The translations under genes and the position numbers were made by a program. Of a DNA stretch of 64,000 bases, positions 13,559 through 27,756 are shown piece after piece. Source of the DNA: Fasciola hepatica (Eukaryota > Platyhelminthes > Trematoda > Plagiorchiida > Fasciolidae); contig CANUEZ040000047.1 in the NCBI GenBank assembly GCA_948099385.1, forward strand, positions 29,530,501-29,594,500, written 5' to 3'. The notes under the pieces are model-generated. The model had not been told where the DNA came from. It did not search any database and saw only the letters and a list, made by a program, of their open reading frames with translations. How positions within the stretch are numbered: the first letter of the stretch is position 1; every line of letters starts with the position of its first letter.

Positions 13559-16500
13559 AGGTTGTTCATAAGGGAATTTGTTCGTTGTACTTAGGCCCGT
13601 ACAGAGAAGTGATCGATCATAGGAGTCGATCGGTGTGTGGGAAGCTTGTTGTTACTGTTCAAAATCCAGTGATGGAAGGGTGCTATATGATGTAGTGTAG
13701 ATGTTGAACAAACCGTTGAGAGCCATCGCGGATAGCCTTGCGGTTAAGGTGTTCGATTCACAGTCGTTCAGCCTGTGTTCGAGTCGCCGTGGGGGCTCAG
13801 TGCATGTGCACTGCTCATCATTCCCAACAAGAATGAAACAGCTGTACAGTGCATATCCATGCTTTTCAATGGTCAGTTGAGCGTTCAAGCTGCATCATGA
13901 ATCATATTATATACAAATCTAATCTGCTACTACTCAATTGCAAATAGTAAGCAAGCTGTGTAGGTTGTTCATAACGGAATGTGTTCGTTGTACTTAGGCC
14001 CGTACAGAGAAGTGATCGATCATAGGAGTCGATCGGTGTGTGGGAAGCTTGTTGTTACTGTTCAAAATCCATTGATGGAAGGGTGCTATATGATGTAGTG
14101 TAGATGTTGAACAAACCGTTGAGAGCCATCGCGGATAGCCTTGCGGTTAGGGTGTTCGATTCACAGTCGTTGAGCCTGTGTTCGAGTCGCCGTGGGGGCT
14201 CGGTGCATGTGCACTGCTCATCATTCCCAACAAGGATGAAACAGCTGTACAGTGCATATCCATGCTTTTCAATGGTCAGTTGAGCGTTCAAGCTGCATCA
14301 TGAATCATATTATATACAAATCTAATCTGCTACTACTCAATTGCAAATAGTAAGCAAGCTGTGTAGGTTGTTCATAAGGGAATTTGTTCGTTGTACTTAG
14401 GCCCGTACAGAGAAGTGATCGATCATAGGAGTCGATCGGTGTGTGGGAAGCTTGTTGTTAGCGTTCAAAATCCAGTGATGGAAGGGTGCTATATGATGTA
14501 GTGTAGATGTTGAACAATCCGTTGAGAGCGATCGCGGATAGCCTTGCGGTTAAGGTGTTCGATTCACAGTCGTTCAGCCTGTGTTCGAGTCGCCGTGGGG
14601 GCTCGGTGCATGTGCACTGCTCATCAATCCCAACAAGGATGAAACAGCTGTACAGTGCATATCCATGCTTTTTAATGGTCAGTTGAGCGTTCAAGCTGCA
14701 TCATGAATCATATTATATACAAATCTAATCTGCTACTACTCAATTGCAAATAGTAAGCAAGCTGTGTAGGTTGTTCATAACGGAATGTGTTCGTTGTACT
14801 TAGGCCCGTACAGAGAAGTGATCGATCATAGGAGTCGATCGGTGTGTGGGAAGCTTGTTGTTACCGTTCAAAATCCAGTGATGGAAGGGTGCTATATGAT
14901 GTAGTGTAGATGTTGAACAAACCGTTGAGAGCCATCGCGGATAGCGTTGCGGTTAAGGTGTTCGATTCACAGTCGTTGAGCCTGTGTTCGAGTGGCCGTG
15001 GGGGCTCGGTGCATGTGCACTGCTCATCATTCCCCACAAGGATGAAACAGCTGTACAGTGCATATCCATGCTTTTCAATGGTCAGTTGAGCGTTCAAGCT
15101 GCATCATGAATCATAATATATACAAATCTAATCTGCTACTACTCAATTGCAAATAGTAAGCAAGCTGTGTAGGTTGTTCATAAGGGAATGTGTTCGTTGT
15201 ACTTAGGCCCGTACAGAGAAGTGATCGATCATAGGAGTCGATCGGTGTGTGGGAAGCTTGTTGTTACCGTTCAAAATCCAGTGATGGAAGGGTGCTATAT
15301 GATGTAGTGTAGATGTTGAACAAACCGTTGAGAGCGATCGCGGATAGCGTTGCGGTTAAGGTGTTCGATTCACAGTCGTTGAGCCTGTGTTCGAGTGGCC
15401 GTGGGGGCTCGGTGCATGTGCACTGCTCATCATTCCCAACAAGGATGAAACAGCTGTACAGTGCATATCCATGCTTTTCAATGGTCAGTTGAGCGTTCAA
15501 GTTGCATCATGAATCATATCATATACAAATCTAATCTGCTACTACTCAATTGCAAATAGTAAGCAAGCTGTGTAGGTTGTTCATAACGGAATTTGTTCGT
15601 TGTACTTAGGCCCGTACAGAGAAGTGATTGATCATAGGAGTCGATCGGTGTGTGGGAAGCTTGTTGTTACCGTTCAAAATCCAGTGATGGAAGGGTGCTA
15701 TATGATGTAGTGTAGATGTTGAACAAACCGTTGAGAGCCATCGCGGATAGCCTTGCGGTTAAGGTGTTCGATTCACAGTCGTTGAGCCTCTGTTCGAGTC
15801 GCCGTGGGGGCTCGGTGCATGTGCACTGCTCATCATTCCCAACAAGGATGAAACAGCTGTACAGTGCATATCCATGCTTTTCAATGGTCAGTTGAGCGTT
15901 CAAGCTGCATCATGAATCATATTATATACAAATCTAATCTGCTACTACTCAATTGCAAATAGTAAGCAAGCTGTGTAGGTTGTTCATAAGGGAATTTGTT
16001 CGTCGTATTTAGGCCCGTACAGAGAAGTGATCGATCATAGGAGTCGATCGGTGTGTGGGAAGCTTGTTGTTACCGTTCAAAATCCAGTGATGGAAGGGTG
16101 CTATATGATGTAGTGTAGATGTTGAACAAACCGTTGAGAGCCATCGCGGATAGCCTTGCGGTTAAGGTGTTCGATTCACAGTCGTTCAGCCTGTGTTCGA
16201 GTCGCCGTGGGGGCTCGGTGCATGTGCACTGCTCATCATTCCCAACAAGGATGAAACAGCTGTACAGTGCATATCCATGCTTTTCAATGGTCAGTTGAGC
16301 GTTCAAGCTGCATCATGAATCATATTATATACAAATCTAATCTGCCACTACTCAATTGCAAATAGTAAGCAAGCTGTGTAGGTTGTTCATAACGGAATGT
16401 GTTCGTTGTACTTAGGCCCGTACAGAGAAGTGATCGATCATAGGAGTCGATCGGTGTGTGGGAAGCTTGTTGTTACCGTTCAAAATCCAGTGATGGAAGG

Positions 16501-18585
16501 GTGCTATATGATGTAGTGTAGATGTTGAACAAACCGTTGAGAGCCATCGCGGATAGCCTTGCGGTTAAGGTGTTCGATTCACAGTCGTTCAGCCTGTGTT
16601 CGAGTCGCCGTGGGGGCTCGGCGCATGTGCACTGCTCATCAATCCCAACAAGGATGAAACAGCTGTACAGTGCATATCCATGCTTTTCAATGGTCAGTTG
16701 AGCGTTCAAGCTGCATCATGAATCATATTATATACAAATCTAATCTGCTACTACTCAATTGCAAATAGTAAGCAAGCTGTGTAGGTTGTTCATAAGGGAA
16801 TTTGTTCGTTGTACTTAGGCCCGTACAGAGAAGTGATCGATCATAGGAGTCGATCGGTGTGTGGGAAGCTTGTTGTTACCGTTCAAAATCCAGTGATGGA
16901 AGGGTGCTATATGATGTGGTGTAGATGTTGAACAAACCGTTGAGAGCCATCGCGGATAGCCTTGCGGTTAAGGTGTTCGATTCACAGTCGTTGAGCCTGT
17001 GTTCGAGTCGCCGTGGGGGCTCGGTGCATGTGCACTGCTCATCATTCCCAACAAGGATGAAACAGCTGTACAGTGCATATCCATGCTTTTCAATGGTCAG
17101 TTGAGCGTTAAAGCTGCATCATAAATCATATTATATACAAATCTAATCTGCTACTACCCAATTGCAAATAGTAAGCAAGCTGTGTAGGTTGTTCATAACG
17201 GAATGTGTTCGTTGTACTTAGTCCCGTACAGAGAAGTGATCGATCATAGGAGTCGATCGGTGTGTGGGAAGCTTGTTGTTACCGTTCAAAATCCAGTGAT
17301 GGAAGGGTGCTATATGATGTAGTGTAGATGTTGAACAAACCGTTGAGAGCCATCGCGGATAGCCTTGCGGTTAAGGTGTTCGATTCACGGTCGTTCAGCC
17401 TGTGTTCGAGTGGCCGTGGGGGCTCGGTGCATGTGCACTGCTCATCATTCCCAACAAGGATGAAACAGCTGTACAGTGCATATCCATGCTTTTCAATGGT
17501 CAGTTGAGCGTTCAAGCTGCATCATGAATCATATCATATACAAATCTAATCTGCTACTACTCAATTGCAAATAGTAAGCAAGCTGTGTAGGTTGTTCATA
17601 AGGGAATTTGTTCGTTGTACTTAGGCCCGTACAGAGAAGTGATCGATCATAGGAGTCGATCGGTGTGTGGGAAGCTTGTTGTTACTGTTCAAAATCCAGT
17701 GATGGAAGGGTGCTATATGATGTAGTGTAGATGTTGAACAAACCGTTGAGAGCCATCGCGGATAGCGTTGCGGTTAAGGTGTTCGATTCACAGTCGTTGA
17801 GCCTGTGTTCGAGTCGCCGTGGGGGCTCGGTGCATGTGCACTGCTCATCATTCCCAACAAGGATGAAACAGCTGTACAGTGCATATCCATGCTTTTCAAT
17901 GGTCAGTTGAGCGTTCAAGCTGCATCATGAATCATATTATATACAAATCTAATCTGCTACTACTCAATTGCAAATAGTAAGCAAGCTGTGTAGGTTGTTC
18001 ATAAGGGAATGTGTTCGTTGTACTTAGTCCCGTACAGAGACGTGATCGATCTTAGGAGTCGATCGGTGTGTGGGAAGCTTGTTGTTACTGTTCAAAATCC
18101 ATTGATGGAAGGGTGCTATATGATGTAGTGTAGATGTTGAACAAACCGTTGAGAGCCATCGCGGATAGCCTTGCGGTTAAGGTGTTCGATTCACAGTCGT
18201 TGAGCCTGTGTTCGAGTCGCCGTGGGGGCTCGGTGCATGTGCACTGCTCATCATTCCCAACAAGGATGAAACAGCTGTACAGTGCATATCCATGCTTTTC
18301 AATGGTCAGTTGAGCGTTCAAGCTGCATCATGAATCATATTATATACAAATCTAATCTGCTACTACCCAATTGCAAATAGTAAGCAAGCTGTGTAGGTTG
18401 TTCATAACGGAATGTGTTCGTTGTACTTAGGCCCGTACAGAGAAGTGATCGATCATAGGAGTCGATCGGTGTGTGGGAAGCTTGTTGTTAGCGTTCAAAA
18501 TCCAGTGATGGAAGGGTGCTATATGATGTAGTGTAGATGTTGAACAAACCGTTGAGAGCGATCGCGGATAGCCTTGCGGTTAAGG

Positions 18586-18589
18586 TTTT
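18586..18589 (+). terminator. Extra T4 run inside the tRNA-like head of one copy
   Basis: AAGGTGTTCG reads AAGGTTTTCG in this monomer, creating TTTT just after the D arm. If the copy were transcribed by Pol III, this would favour early termination at about 30 nt. The change is private to this copy. Confidence 0.5.
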
Positions 18590-20089
18590 CGATTCACGGT
18601 CGTTCAGCCTGTGTTCGAGTCGCCGTGGGGGCTCGGTGCATGTGCACTGCTCATCATTCCCAACAAGGATGAAACAGCTGTACAGTGCATATCCATGCTT
18701 TTCAATGGTCAGTTGAGCGTTCAAGCTGCATCATGAATCATAATATATACAAATCTAATCTGCTACTACTCAATTGCAAATAGTAAGCAAGCTGTGTAGG
18801 TTGTTCATAACGGAATGTGTTTGTTGTACTTAGGCCCGTACAGAGAAGTGATCGATCATAGGAGTCGATCGGTGTGTGGGAAGCTTGTTGTTACCGTTCA
18901 AAATCCAGTGATGGAAGGGTGCTATATGATGTAGTGTAGATGTTGAACAAACCGTTGAGAGCCATCGCGGATAGCGTTGCGGTTAAGGTGTTCGATTCAC
19001 AGTCGTTGAGCCTGTGTTCGAGTCGCCGTGGGGGCTCGGTGCATTTGCACTGCTCATCATTCCCAACAAGGATGAAACAGCTGTACAGTGCATATCCATG
19101 CTTTTCAATGGTCAGTTGAGCGTTCAAGCTGCATCATGAATCATATCATATACAAATCTATTCTGCTACTACCCAATTGCAAATAGTAAGCAAGCTGTGT
19201 AGGTTGTTGATAAGGGAATTTGTTCGTTGTACTTAGGCCCGTACAGAGAAGTGATCGATCATAGGAGTCGATCGGTGTGTGGGAAGCTTGTTGTTACCGT
19301 TCAAAATCCAGTGATGGAAGGGTGCTATATGATGTAGTGTAGATGTTGAACAAACCGTTGAGAGACATCGCGGATAGCGTTGCGGTTAAGGTGTTCGATT
19401 CACAGTCGTTGAGCCTGTGTTCGAGTCGCCGTGGGGGCTCGGTGCATGTGCACTGCTCATCATTCCCAACAAGGATGAAACAGCTGTACAGTGCATATCC
19501 ATGCTTTTCAATGGTCAGTTGAGCGTTCAAGCTGCATCATGAATCATATTATATACAAATCTAATCTGCTACTACTCAATTGCAAATAGTAAGCTAGCTG
19601 TGTAGGTTGTTCATAAGGGAATTTGTTCGTTGTACTTAGGCCCGTACAGAGAAGTGATAGATCATAAGAGTCGATCGGTGTGTGGGAAGCTTGTTGTTAC
19701 CGTTCAAAATCCAGTGATGGAAGGGTGCTATATGATGTAGTGTAGATGTTGAACAAACCGTTGAGAGCCATCGCGGATAGCCTTGCGGTTAGGGTGTTCG
19801 ATTCACAGTCGTTGAGCCTGTGTTCGAGTCGCCGTGGGGGCTCGGTGCATGTGCACTGCTCATCATTCCCAACAAGGATGAAACAGCTGTACAGTGCATA
19901 TCCATGCTTTTCAATGGTCAGTTGAGCGTTCAAGCTGCATCATGAATCATATTATATACAAATCTAATCTGCTACTACTCAATTGCAAATAGTAAGCAAG
20001 CTGTGTAGGTTGTTCATAACGGAATTTGTTCGTTGTACTTAGGCCCGTACAGAGAAGTGATCGATCATAGGAGTCGATCGGTGTGTGGG

Positions 20090-20160
20090 AAGCTTGTTGT
20101 TACCGTTCAAAATCCAGTGATGGAAGCTTGAACTATGATGTAGTGTAGATGTTTAACAAA
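20090..20160 (+). repeat. Monomer segment with a clustered multi-base change
   Basis: In this copy GGTGCTA is replaced by CTTGAAC at 20,127-20,133 with no change of length, making five substitutions in seven bases, plus G to T at 20,154. The change creates a second HindIII site (20,124-20,129) 34 bp after the regular one at 20,090. It also creates TTGAAC facing GTTCAA at 20,105-20,110, and it puts a stop in the minus-strand frame. No other copy in the window has it. Confidence 0.85.
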
Positions 20161-22435
20161 CCGTTGAGAGCGATCGCGGATAGCCTTGCGGTTAAGGTGT
20201 TCGATTCACAGTCGTTCAGCCTGTGTTCGAGTCGCCGTGGGGGCTCGGTGCATGTGCACTGCCCATCATTCCCAACGAGGATGAAACAGCTGTACAGTGC
20301 ATATCCATGCTTTTCAATGGTCAGTTGAGCGTTCAAGCTGCATCATGAATCATATTATATACAAATCTAATCTGCTACTACTCAATTGCAAATAGTAAGC
20401 AAGCTGTGTAGGTTGTTCATAACGGAATGTGTTCGTTGTACTTAGGCCCGTACAGAGAAGTGATCGATCATAGGAGTCGATCGGTGTGTGGGAAGCTTGT
20501 TGTTACCGTTCAAAATCCAGTGATGGAAGGGTGCTATATGATGTAGTGTAGATGTTGAACAAACCGTTGAGAGCCATCGCGGATAGCGTTGCGGTTAAGG
20601 TGTTCGATTCACAGTCGTTGAGCCTGTGTTCGAGTCGCCGTGGGGGCTCGGTGCATGTGCACTGCTCATCATTCCCAACAAGGATGAAACAGCTGTACAG
20701 TGCATATCCATGCTTTTCAATGGTCAGTTGAGCGTTCAAGCTGCATCATGAATCATATTATATACAAATCTAATCTGCTACTACTCAATTGCAAATAGTA
20801 AGCAAGCTGTGTAGGTTGTTCATAACGGAATTTGTTCGTCGTATTTAGGCCCGTACAGAGAAGTGATCGATCATAGGAGTCGATCGGTGTGTGGGAAGCT
20901 TGTTGTTACCGTTCAAAATCCAGTGATGGAAGGATGCTATATGATGTGGTGTAGATGTTGAACAAACCGTTGAGAGCGATCGCGGATAGCCTTGCGGTTA
21001 GGGTGTTCGATTCACAGTCGTTGAGCCTGTGTTCGAGTCGCCGTGGGGGCTCGGTGCATGTGCACTGCTCATCATTCCCAACGAGGATGAAACAGCTGTA
21101 CAGTGCATATCCATGCTTTTCAATGGTCAGTTGAGCGTTCAAGCTGCATCATGAATCATATTATATACAAATCTAATCTGCTACTACTCAATTGCAAATA
21201 GTAAGCAAGCTGTGTAGGTTGTTCATAAGGGAATTTGTTCGTTGTACTTAGGCCCGTACAGAGAAGTGATCGATCATAGGAGTCGATCGGTGTGTGGGAA
21301 GCTTGTTGTTACCGTTCAAAATCCAGTGATGGAAGGGTGCTATATGATGTAGTGTAGATGTTGAACAAACCGTTGAGAGCGATCGCGGATAGCCTTGCGG
21401 TTAAGGTGTTCGATTCACAGTCGTTGAGCCTGTGTTCGAGTCGCCGTGGGGGCTCGGTGCATGTGCACTGCTCATCATTCCCAACAAGGATGAAACAGCT
21501 GTACAGTGCATATCCATGCTTTTCAATGGTCAGTTGAGCGTTCAAGCTGCATCATGAATCATATTATATACAAATCTAATCTGCTACTACCCAATTGCAA
21601 ATAGTAAGCAAGCTGTGTAGGTTGTTCATAAGGGAATTTGTTCGTCGTATTTAGGCCCGTACAGAGAAGTGATCGTTCATAGGAGTCGATCGGTGTGTGG
21701 GAAGCTTGTTGTTAGCGTTCAAAATCCAGTGATGGAAGGGTGCTATATGATGTAGTGTAGATGTTGAACAAACCGTTGAGAGCGATCGCGGATAGCCTTG
21801 CGGTTAAGGTGTTCGATTCACAGTCGTTCAGCCTGTGTTCGAGTCGCCGTGGGGGCTCGGTGCATGTGCACTGCTCATCATTCCCAACAAGGATGAAACA
21901 GCTGTACAGTGCATATCCATGCTTTTCAATGGTCAGTTGAGCGTTCAAGCTGCATCATGAATCATATTATATACAAATCTAATCTGCTACTACTCAATTG
22001 CAAATAGTAAGCAAGCTGTGTAGGTTGTTCATAACGGAATGTGTTCGTTGTACTTAGGCCCGTACAGAGAAGTGATCGATCATAGGAGTCGATCGGTGTG
22101 TGGGAAGCTTGTTGTTACCGTTCAAAATCCAGTGATGGAAGGGTGCTATATGATGTAGTGTAGATGTTGAACAAACCGTTGAGAGCCATTGCGGATAGCG
22201 TTGCGGTTAAGGTGTCCGATTCACAGTCGTTGAGCCTGTGTTCGAGTCGCCGTGGGGGCTCGGTGCATGTGCACTGCTCATCATTCCCAACAAGGATGAA
22301 ACAGCTGTACAGTGCATATCCATGCTTTTCAATGGTCAGTTGAGCGTTCAAGCTGCATCATGAATCATATTATATACAAATCTAATCTGCTACTACTCAA
22401 TTGCAAATAGTAAGCAAGCTGTGTAGGTTGTTCAT

Positions 22436-24810
22436 AAGGGAATGTGTTCGTCGTATTTAGGCCCGTACAGAGAAGTGATCGATCATAGGAGTCGATCGGT
22501 GTGTGGGAAGCTTGTTGTTACCGTTCAAAATCCAGTGATGGAAGGGTGCTATATGATGTAGTGTAGATGTTGAACAAACCGTTGAGAGCCATTGCGGATA
22601 GCCTTGCGGTTAAGGTGTCCGATTCACAGTCGTTGAGCCTGTGTTCGAGTGGCCGTGGGGGCTCGGTGCATTTGCACTGCTCATCATTCCCAACAAGGAT
22701 GAAACAGCTGTACAGTGCATATCCATGCTTTTCAATGGTCAGTTGAGCGTTCAAGCTGCATCATGAATCATATTATATACAAATCTAATCTGCTACTACT
22801 CAATTGCAAATAGTAAGCAAGCTGTGTAGGTTGTTCATAAGGGAATGTGTCCGTTGTACTTAGGCCCGTACAGAGAAGTGATCGATCATAGGAGTCGATC
22901 GGTGTGTGGGAAGCTTGTTGTTACTGTTCAAAATCCAGTGATGGAAGGGTGCTATATGATGTAGTGTAGATGTTGAACAAACCGTTGAGAGCGATCGCGG
23001 ATAGCCTTGCGGTTAAGGTGTTCGATTCACAGTCGTTGAGCCTGTGTTCGAGTCGCCGTGGGGGCTCGGTGCATGTGCACTGCTCATCATTCCCAACAAG
23101 GATGAAACAGCTGTACAGTGCATATCCATGCTTTTCAATGGTCAGTTGAGCGTTCAAGCTGCATCATGAATCATATTATGTACAAATCTAATCTGCTACT
23201 ACTCAATTGCAAATAGTAAGCAAGCTGTGTAGGTTGTTCATAACGGAATGTGTTCGTTGTACTTAGGCCCGTACAGAGAAGTGATCGATCATAGGAGTCG
23301 ATCGGTGTGTGGGAAGCTTGTTGTTAGCGTTCAAAATCCAGTGATGGAAGGGTGCTATATGATGTAGTGTAGATGTTGAACAAACCGTTGAGAGCCATCG
23401 CGGATAGCCTTGCGGTTAAGGTGTTCGATTCACAGTCGTTGAGCCTGTGTTCGAGTCGCCGTGGGGGCTCGGTGCATGTGCACTGCTCATCATTCCCAAC
23501 AAGGATGAAACAGCTGTACAGTGCATATCCATGCTTTTCAATGGTCAGTTGAGCGTTTAAGCTGCATCATGAATCGTATTATATACAAATCTAATCTGCT
23601 ACTACTCAATTGCAAAAAGTAAGCAAGATGTGTAGGTTGTTCATAAGGGAATGTGTTCGTCGTATTTAGGCCCGTACAGAGAAGTGATCGATCATAGGAG
23701 TCGATCGGTGTGTGGGAAGCTTGTTGTTACCGTTCAAAATCCAGTGATGGAAGGGTGCTATATGATGTAGTGTAGATGTTGAACAAACCGTTGAGAGCCA
23801 TTGCGGATAGCCTTGCGGTTAAGGTGTCCGATTCACAGTCGTTGAGCCTGTGTTCGAGTGGCCGTGGGGGCTCGGTGCATTTGCACTGCTCATCATTCCC
23901 AACAAGGATGAAACAGCTGTACAGTGCATATCCATGCTTTTCAATGGTCAGTTGAGCGTTCAAGCTGCATCATGAATCATATTATATACAAATCTAATCT
24001 GCTACTACTCAATTGCAAATAGTAAGCAAGCTGTGTAGGTTGTTCATAAGGGAATGTGTTCGTTGTACTTAGGCCCGTACAGAGAAGTGATCGATCATAG
24101 GAGTCGATCGGTGTGTGGGAAGCTTGTTGTTACCGTTCAAAATCCAGTGATGGAAGGGTGCTATATGATGTAGTGTAGATGTTGAACAAACCGTTGAGAG
24201 CCATCGCGGATAGCCTTGCGGTTAAGGTGTTCGATTCACAGTCGTTGAGCCTGTGTTCGAGTCGCCGTGGGGGCTCGGTGCATGTGCACTGCTCATCATT
24301 CCCAACAAGGATGAAACAGCTGTACAGTGCATATCCATGCTTTTCAATGGTCAGTTGAGCGTTCAAGCTGCATCATGAATCATATTATGTACAAATCTAA
24401 TCTGCTACTACCCAATTGCAAATAGTAAGCAAGCTGTGTAGGTTGTTCATAACGGAATGTGTTCGTTGTACTTAGGCCCGTACAGAGAAGTGATCGATCA
24501 TAGGAGTCGATCGGTGTGTGGGAAGCTTGGTGTTACCGTTCAAAATCCAGTGATGGAAGGGTGCTATATGATGTAGTGTAGATGTTGAACAAACCGTTGA
24601 GAGCCATCGCGGATAGCGTTGCGGTTAAGGTGTTCGATTCACAGTCGTTCAGGCTGTGTTCGAGTCGCCGTGGGGGCTCGCTGCATGTGCACTGCTCATC
24701 ATTCCCAACAAGGATGAAACAGCTGTACAGTGCATATCCATGCTTTTCAATGGTCAGTTGAGCGTTTAAGCTGCATCATGAATCGTATTATATACAAATC
24801 TAATCTGCTA
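22436..24810. repeat. Three-monomer duplication with later conversion
   Basis: Segments shifted by 1,209 bp share rare markers. The GAATGTGTTCGTCG linker (22,440 and 23,649) is followed by an identical monomer carrying CATTGCGG, GTGTCCGATT and GAGTGGCCG. ATTATGTAC appears at about 23,177 and 24,386, and GCGTTTAAGC with GAATCGTATT at about 23,553 and 24,762. The second and third monomers of the pair differ at other sites, so the duplication has been patched by conversion. Confidence 0.65.
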
Positions 24811-27604
24811 CTACTCAATTGCAAATAGTAAGCAAGCTGTGTAGGTTGTTCATAACGGAATGTGTTCGTTGTACTTAGGCCCGTACAGAGAAGTGATCGA
24901 TCATAGGAGTCGAACGGTGTGTGGGAAGCTTGTTGTTACCGTTCAAAATCCAGTGATGGAAGGGTGCTATATGATGTAGTGTAGATGTTGAACAAACCGT
25001 TGAGAGCGATCGCGGATAGCCTTGCGGTTAAGGTGTTCGATTCACAGTCGTTGAGCCTGTGTTCGAGTCGCCGTGGGGGCTCGGTGCATGTGCACTGCTC
25101 ATCATTCCCAACAAGGATGAAACAGCTGTACAGTGCATATCCATGCTTTTCAATGGTCAGTTGAGCGTTCAAGCTGCATCATGAATCATATTATATACAA
25201 ATCTAATCTGCTACTACTCAATTGCAAATAGTAAGCAAGCTGTGTAGGTTGTTCATAACGGAATTAGTTCGTTGTACTTAGGCCCGTACAGAGAAGTGAT
25301 CGATCATAGGAGTCGATCGGTGTGTGGGAAGCTTGTTGTTACCGTTCAAAATCCAGTGATGGAAGGGTGCTATATGATGTAGTGTAGATGTTGAACAAAC
25401 CGTTGAGAGCCATCGCGGATAGCCTTGCGGTTAAGGTGTTCGATTCACAGTCGTTGAGCCTGTGTTCGAGTCGCCGTGGGGGCTCGGTGCATGTGCACTG
25501 CTCATCATTCCCAACAAGGATGAAACAGCTGTACAGTGCATATCCATGCTTTTCAATGGTCAGTTGAGCGTTCAAGCTGCATCATGAATCATATTATATA
25601 CAAATCTAATCTGCTACTACTCAATTGCAAATAGTAAGCAAGCTGTGTAGGTTGTTCATAAGGGAATGTGTTCGTTGTACTTAGGCCCGTACAGAGAAGT
25701 GATAGATCATAGGAGTCGATCGGTGTGGGGGAAGCTTGTTGTTACTGTTCAAAATCCAGTGATGGAAGGGTGCTATATGATGTAGTGTAGATGTTGAACA
25801 AACCGTTGAGAGCCATCGCGGATAGCCTTGCGGTTAAGGTGTTCGATTCACAGTCGTTCAGCCTGTGTTCGAGTCGCCGTGGGGGCTCGGTGCATGTGCA
25901 CTGCTCATCATTCCCAACAAGGATGAAACAGCTGTACAGTGCATATCCATGCTTTTCAATGGTCAGTTGAGCGTTCAAGCTGCATCATGAATCATATTAT
26001 ATACAAATCTAATCTGCTACTACTCAATTGCAAATAGTAAGCAAGCTGTGTAGGTTGTTCATAAGGGAATTTGTTCGTCGTATTTAGGCCCGTACAGAGA
26101 AGTGATCGATCATAGGAGTCGATCGGTGTGTGGGAAGCTTGTTGTTACCGTTCAAAATCCAGTGATGGAAGGGTGCTATATGATGTAGTGTAGATGTTGA
26201 ACAAACCGTTGAGAGCCATCGCGGATAGCGTTGCGGTTAAGGTGTTCGATTCACAGTCGTTGAGCCTGTGTTCGAGTCGCCGTGGGGGCTCGGTGCATGT
26301 GCACTGCTCATCATTCCCAACAAGGATGAAACAGCTGTACAGTGCATATCCATGCTTTTCAATGGTCAGTTGAGCGTTCAAGCTGCATCATGAATCATAT
26401 TATATACAAATCTAATCTGCTACTACTCAATTGCAAATAGTAAGCAAGCTGTGTAGGTTGTTCATAAGGGAATGTGTTCGTTGTACTTAGGCCCGTACAG
26501 AGAAGTGATAGATCATAGGAGTCGATCGGTGTGTGGGAAGCTTGTTGTTACCGTTCAAAATCCAGTGATGGAAGGGTGCTATATGATGTAGTGTAGATGT
26601 TGAACAAACCGTTGAGAGCCATCGCGGATAGCGTTGCGGTTAAGGTGTTCGATTCACAGTCGTTGAGCCTGTGTTCGAGTCGCCGTGGGGGCTCGGTGCA
26701 TGTGCACTGCTCATCATTCCCAACAAGGATGAAACAGCTGTACAGTGCATATCCATGCTTTTCAATGGTCAGTTGAGCGTTCAAGCTGCATCATGAATCA
26801 TATTATGTACAAATCTAATCTGCTACTACTCAATTGCAAATAGTAAGCAAGCTGTGTAGGTTGTTCATAACGGAATGTGTTCGTTGTACTTAGGCCCGTA
26901 CAGAGAAGTGATCGATCATAGGAGTCGATCGGTGTGTGGGAAGCTTGTTGTTACCGTTCAAAATCCAGTGATGGAAGGGTGCTATATGATGTAGTGTAGA
27001 TGTTGAACAAACCGTTGAGAGCCATCGCGGATAGCCTTGCGGTTAAGGTGTTCGATTCACAGTCGTTCAGCCTGTGTTCGAGTCGCCGTGGGGGCTCGGT
27101 GCATTTGCACTGCTCATCATTCCCAACAAGGATGAAACAGCTGTACAGTGCATATCCATGCTTTTCAATGGTCAGTTGAGCGTTCAAGCTGCATCATGAA
27201 TCATATTATATACAAATCTAATCTGCTACTACTCAATTGCAAATAGTAAGCAAGCTGTGTATGTTGTTGATAAGGGAATTTGTTCGTTGTATTTAGGCCC
27301 GTACAGAGAAGTGATCGATCATAGGAGTCGATCGGTGTGTGGGAAGCTTGTTGTTACCGTTCAAAATCCAGTGATGGAAGGGTGCTATATGATGTAGTGT
27401 AGATGTTGAACAAACCGTTGAGAGCGATCGCGGATAGCCTTGCGGTTAAGGTGTTCGATTCACAGTCGTTCAGCCTGTGTTCGAGTCGCCGTGGGGGCTC
27501 GGTGCATGTGCACTGCTCATCATTCCCAACAAGGATGAAACAGCTGTACAGTGCATATCCATGCTTTTCAATGGTCAGTTGAGCGTTCAAGCTGCATCAT
27601 GAAT

Positions 27605-27756
27605 CACAGTGTGTACGAATCTAATCTGCTACTACTCAATTGCAAATTGTAAGCAAGCTGTGTAGGTTGTTCATAAGGGAATGTGTTCGTTGTACTTAGG
27701 CCCGTACAGAGAAGTGATCGATCATAGGATTCGATCTGTGTGTGGGAAGCTTGTTA
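27605..27756 (+). repeat. Divergent spacer haplotype
   Basis: This spacer has clustered changes: ACAGTGTGTACG replaces the usual ATATTATATACA, then CAAATTGTA, GGATTCGATCTG and TTAATACC. The first two recur at 29,217-29,265, exactly 1,612 bp (4 x 403) away, without the later ones. GGATTCGATCTG recurs alone near 32,562 and 34,980. The pattern suggests input from a more diverged monomer lineage, followed by piecemeal conversion. Confidence 0.7.
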
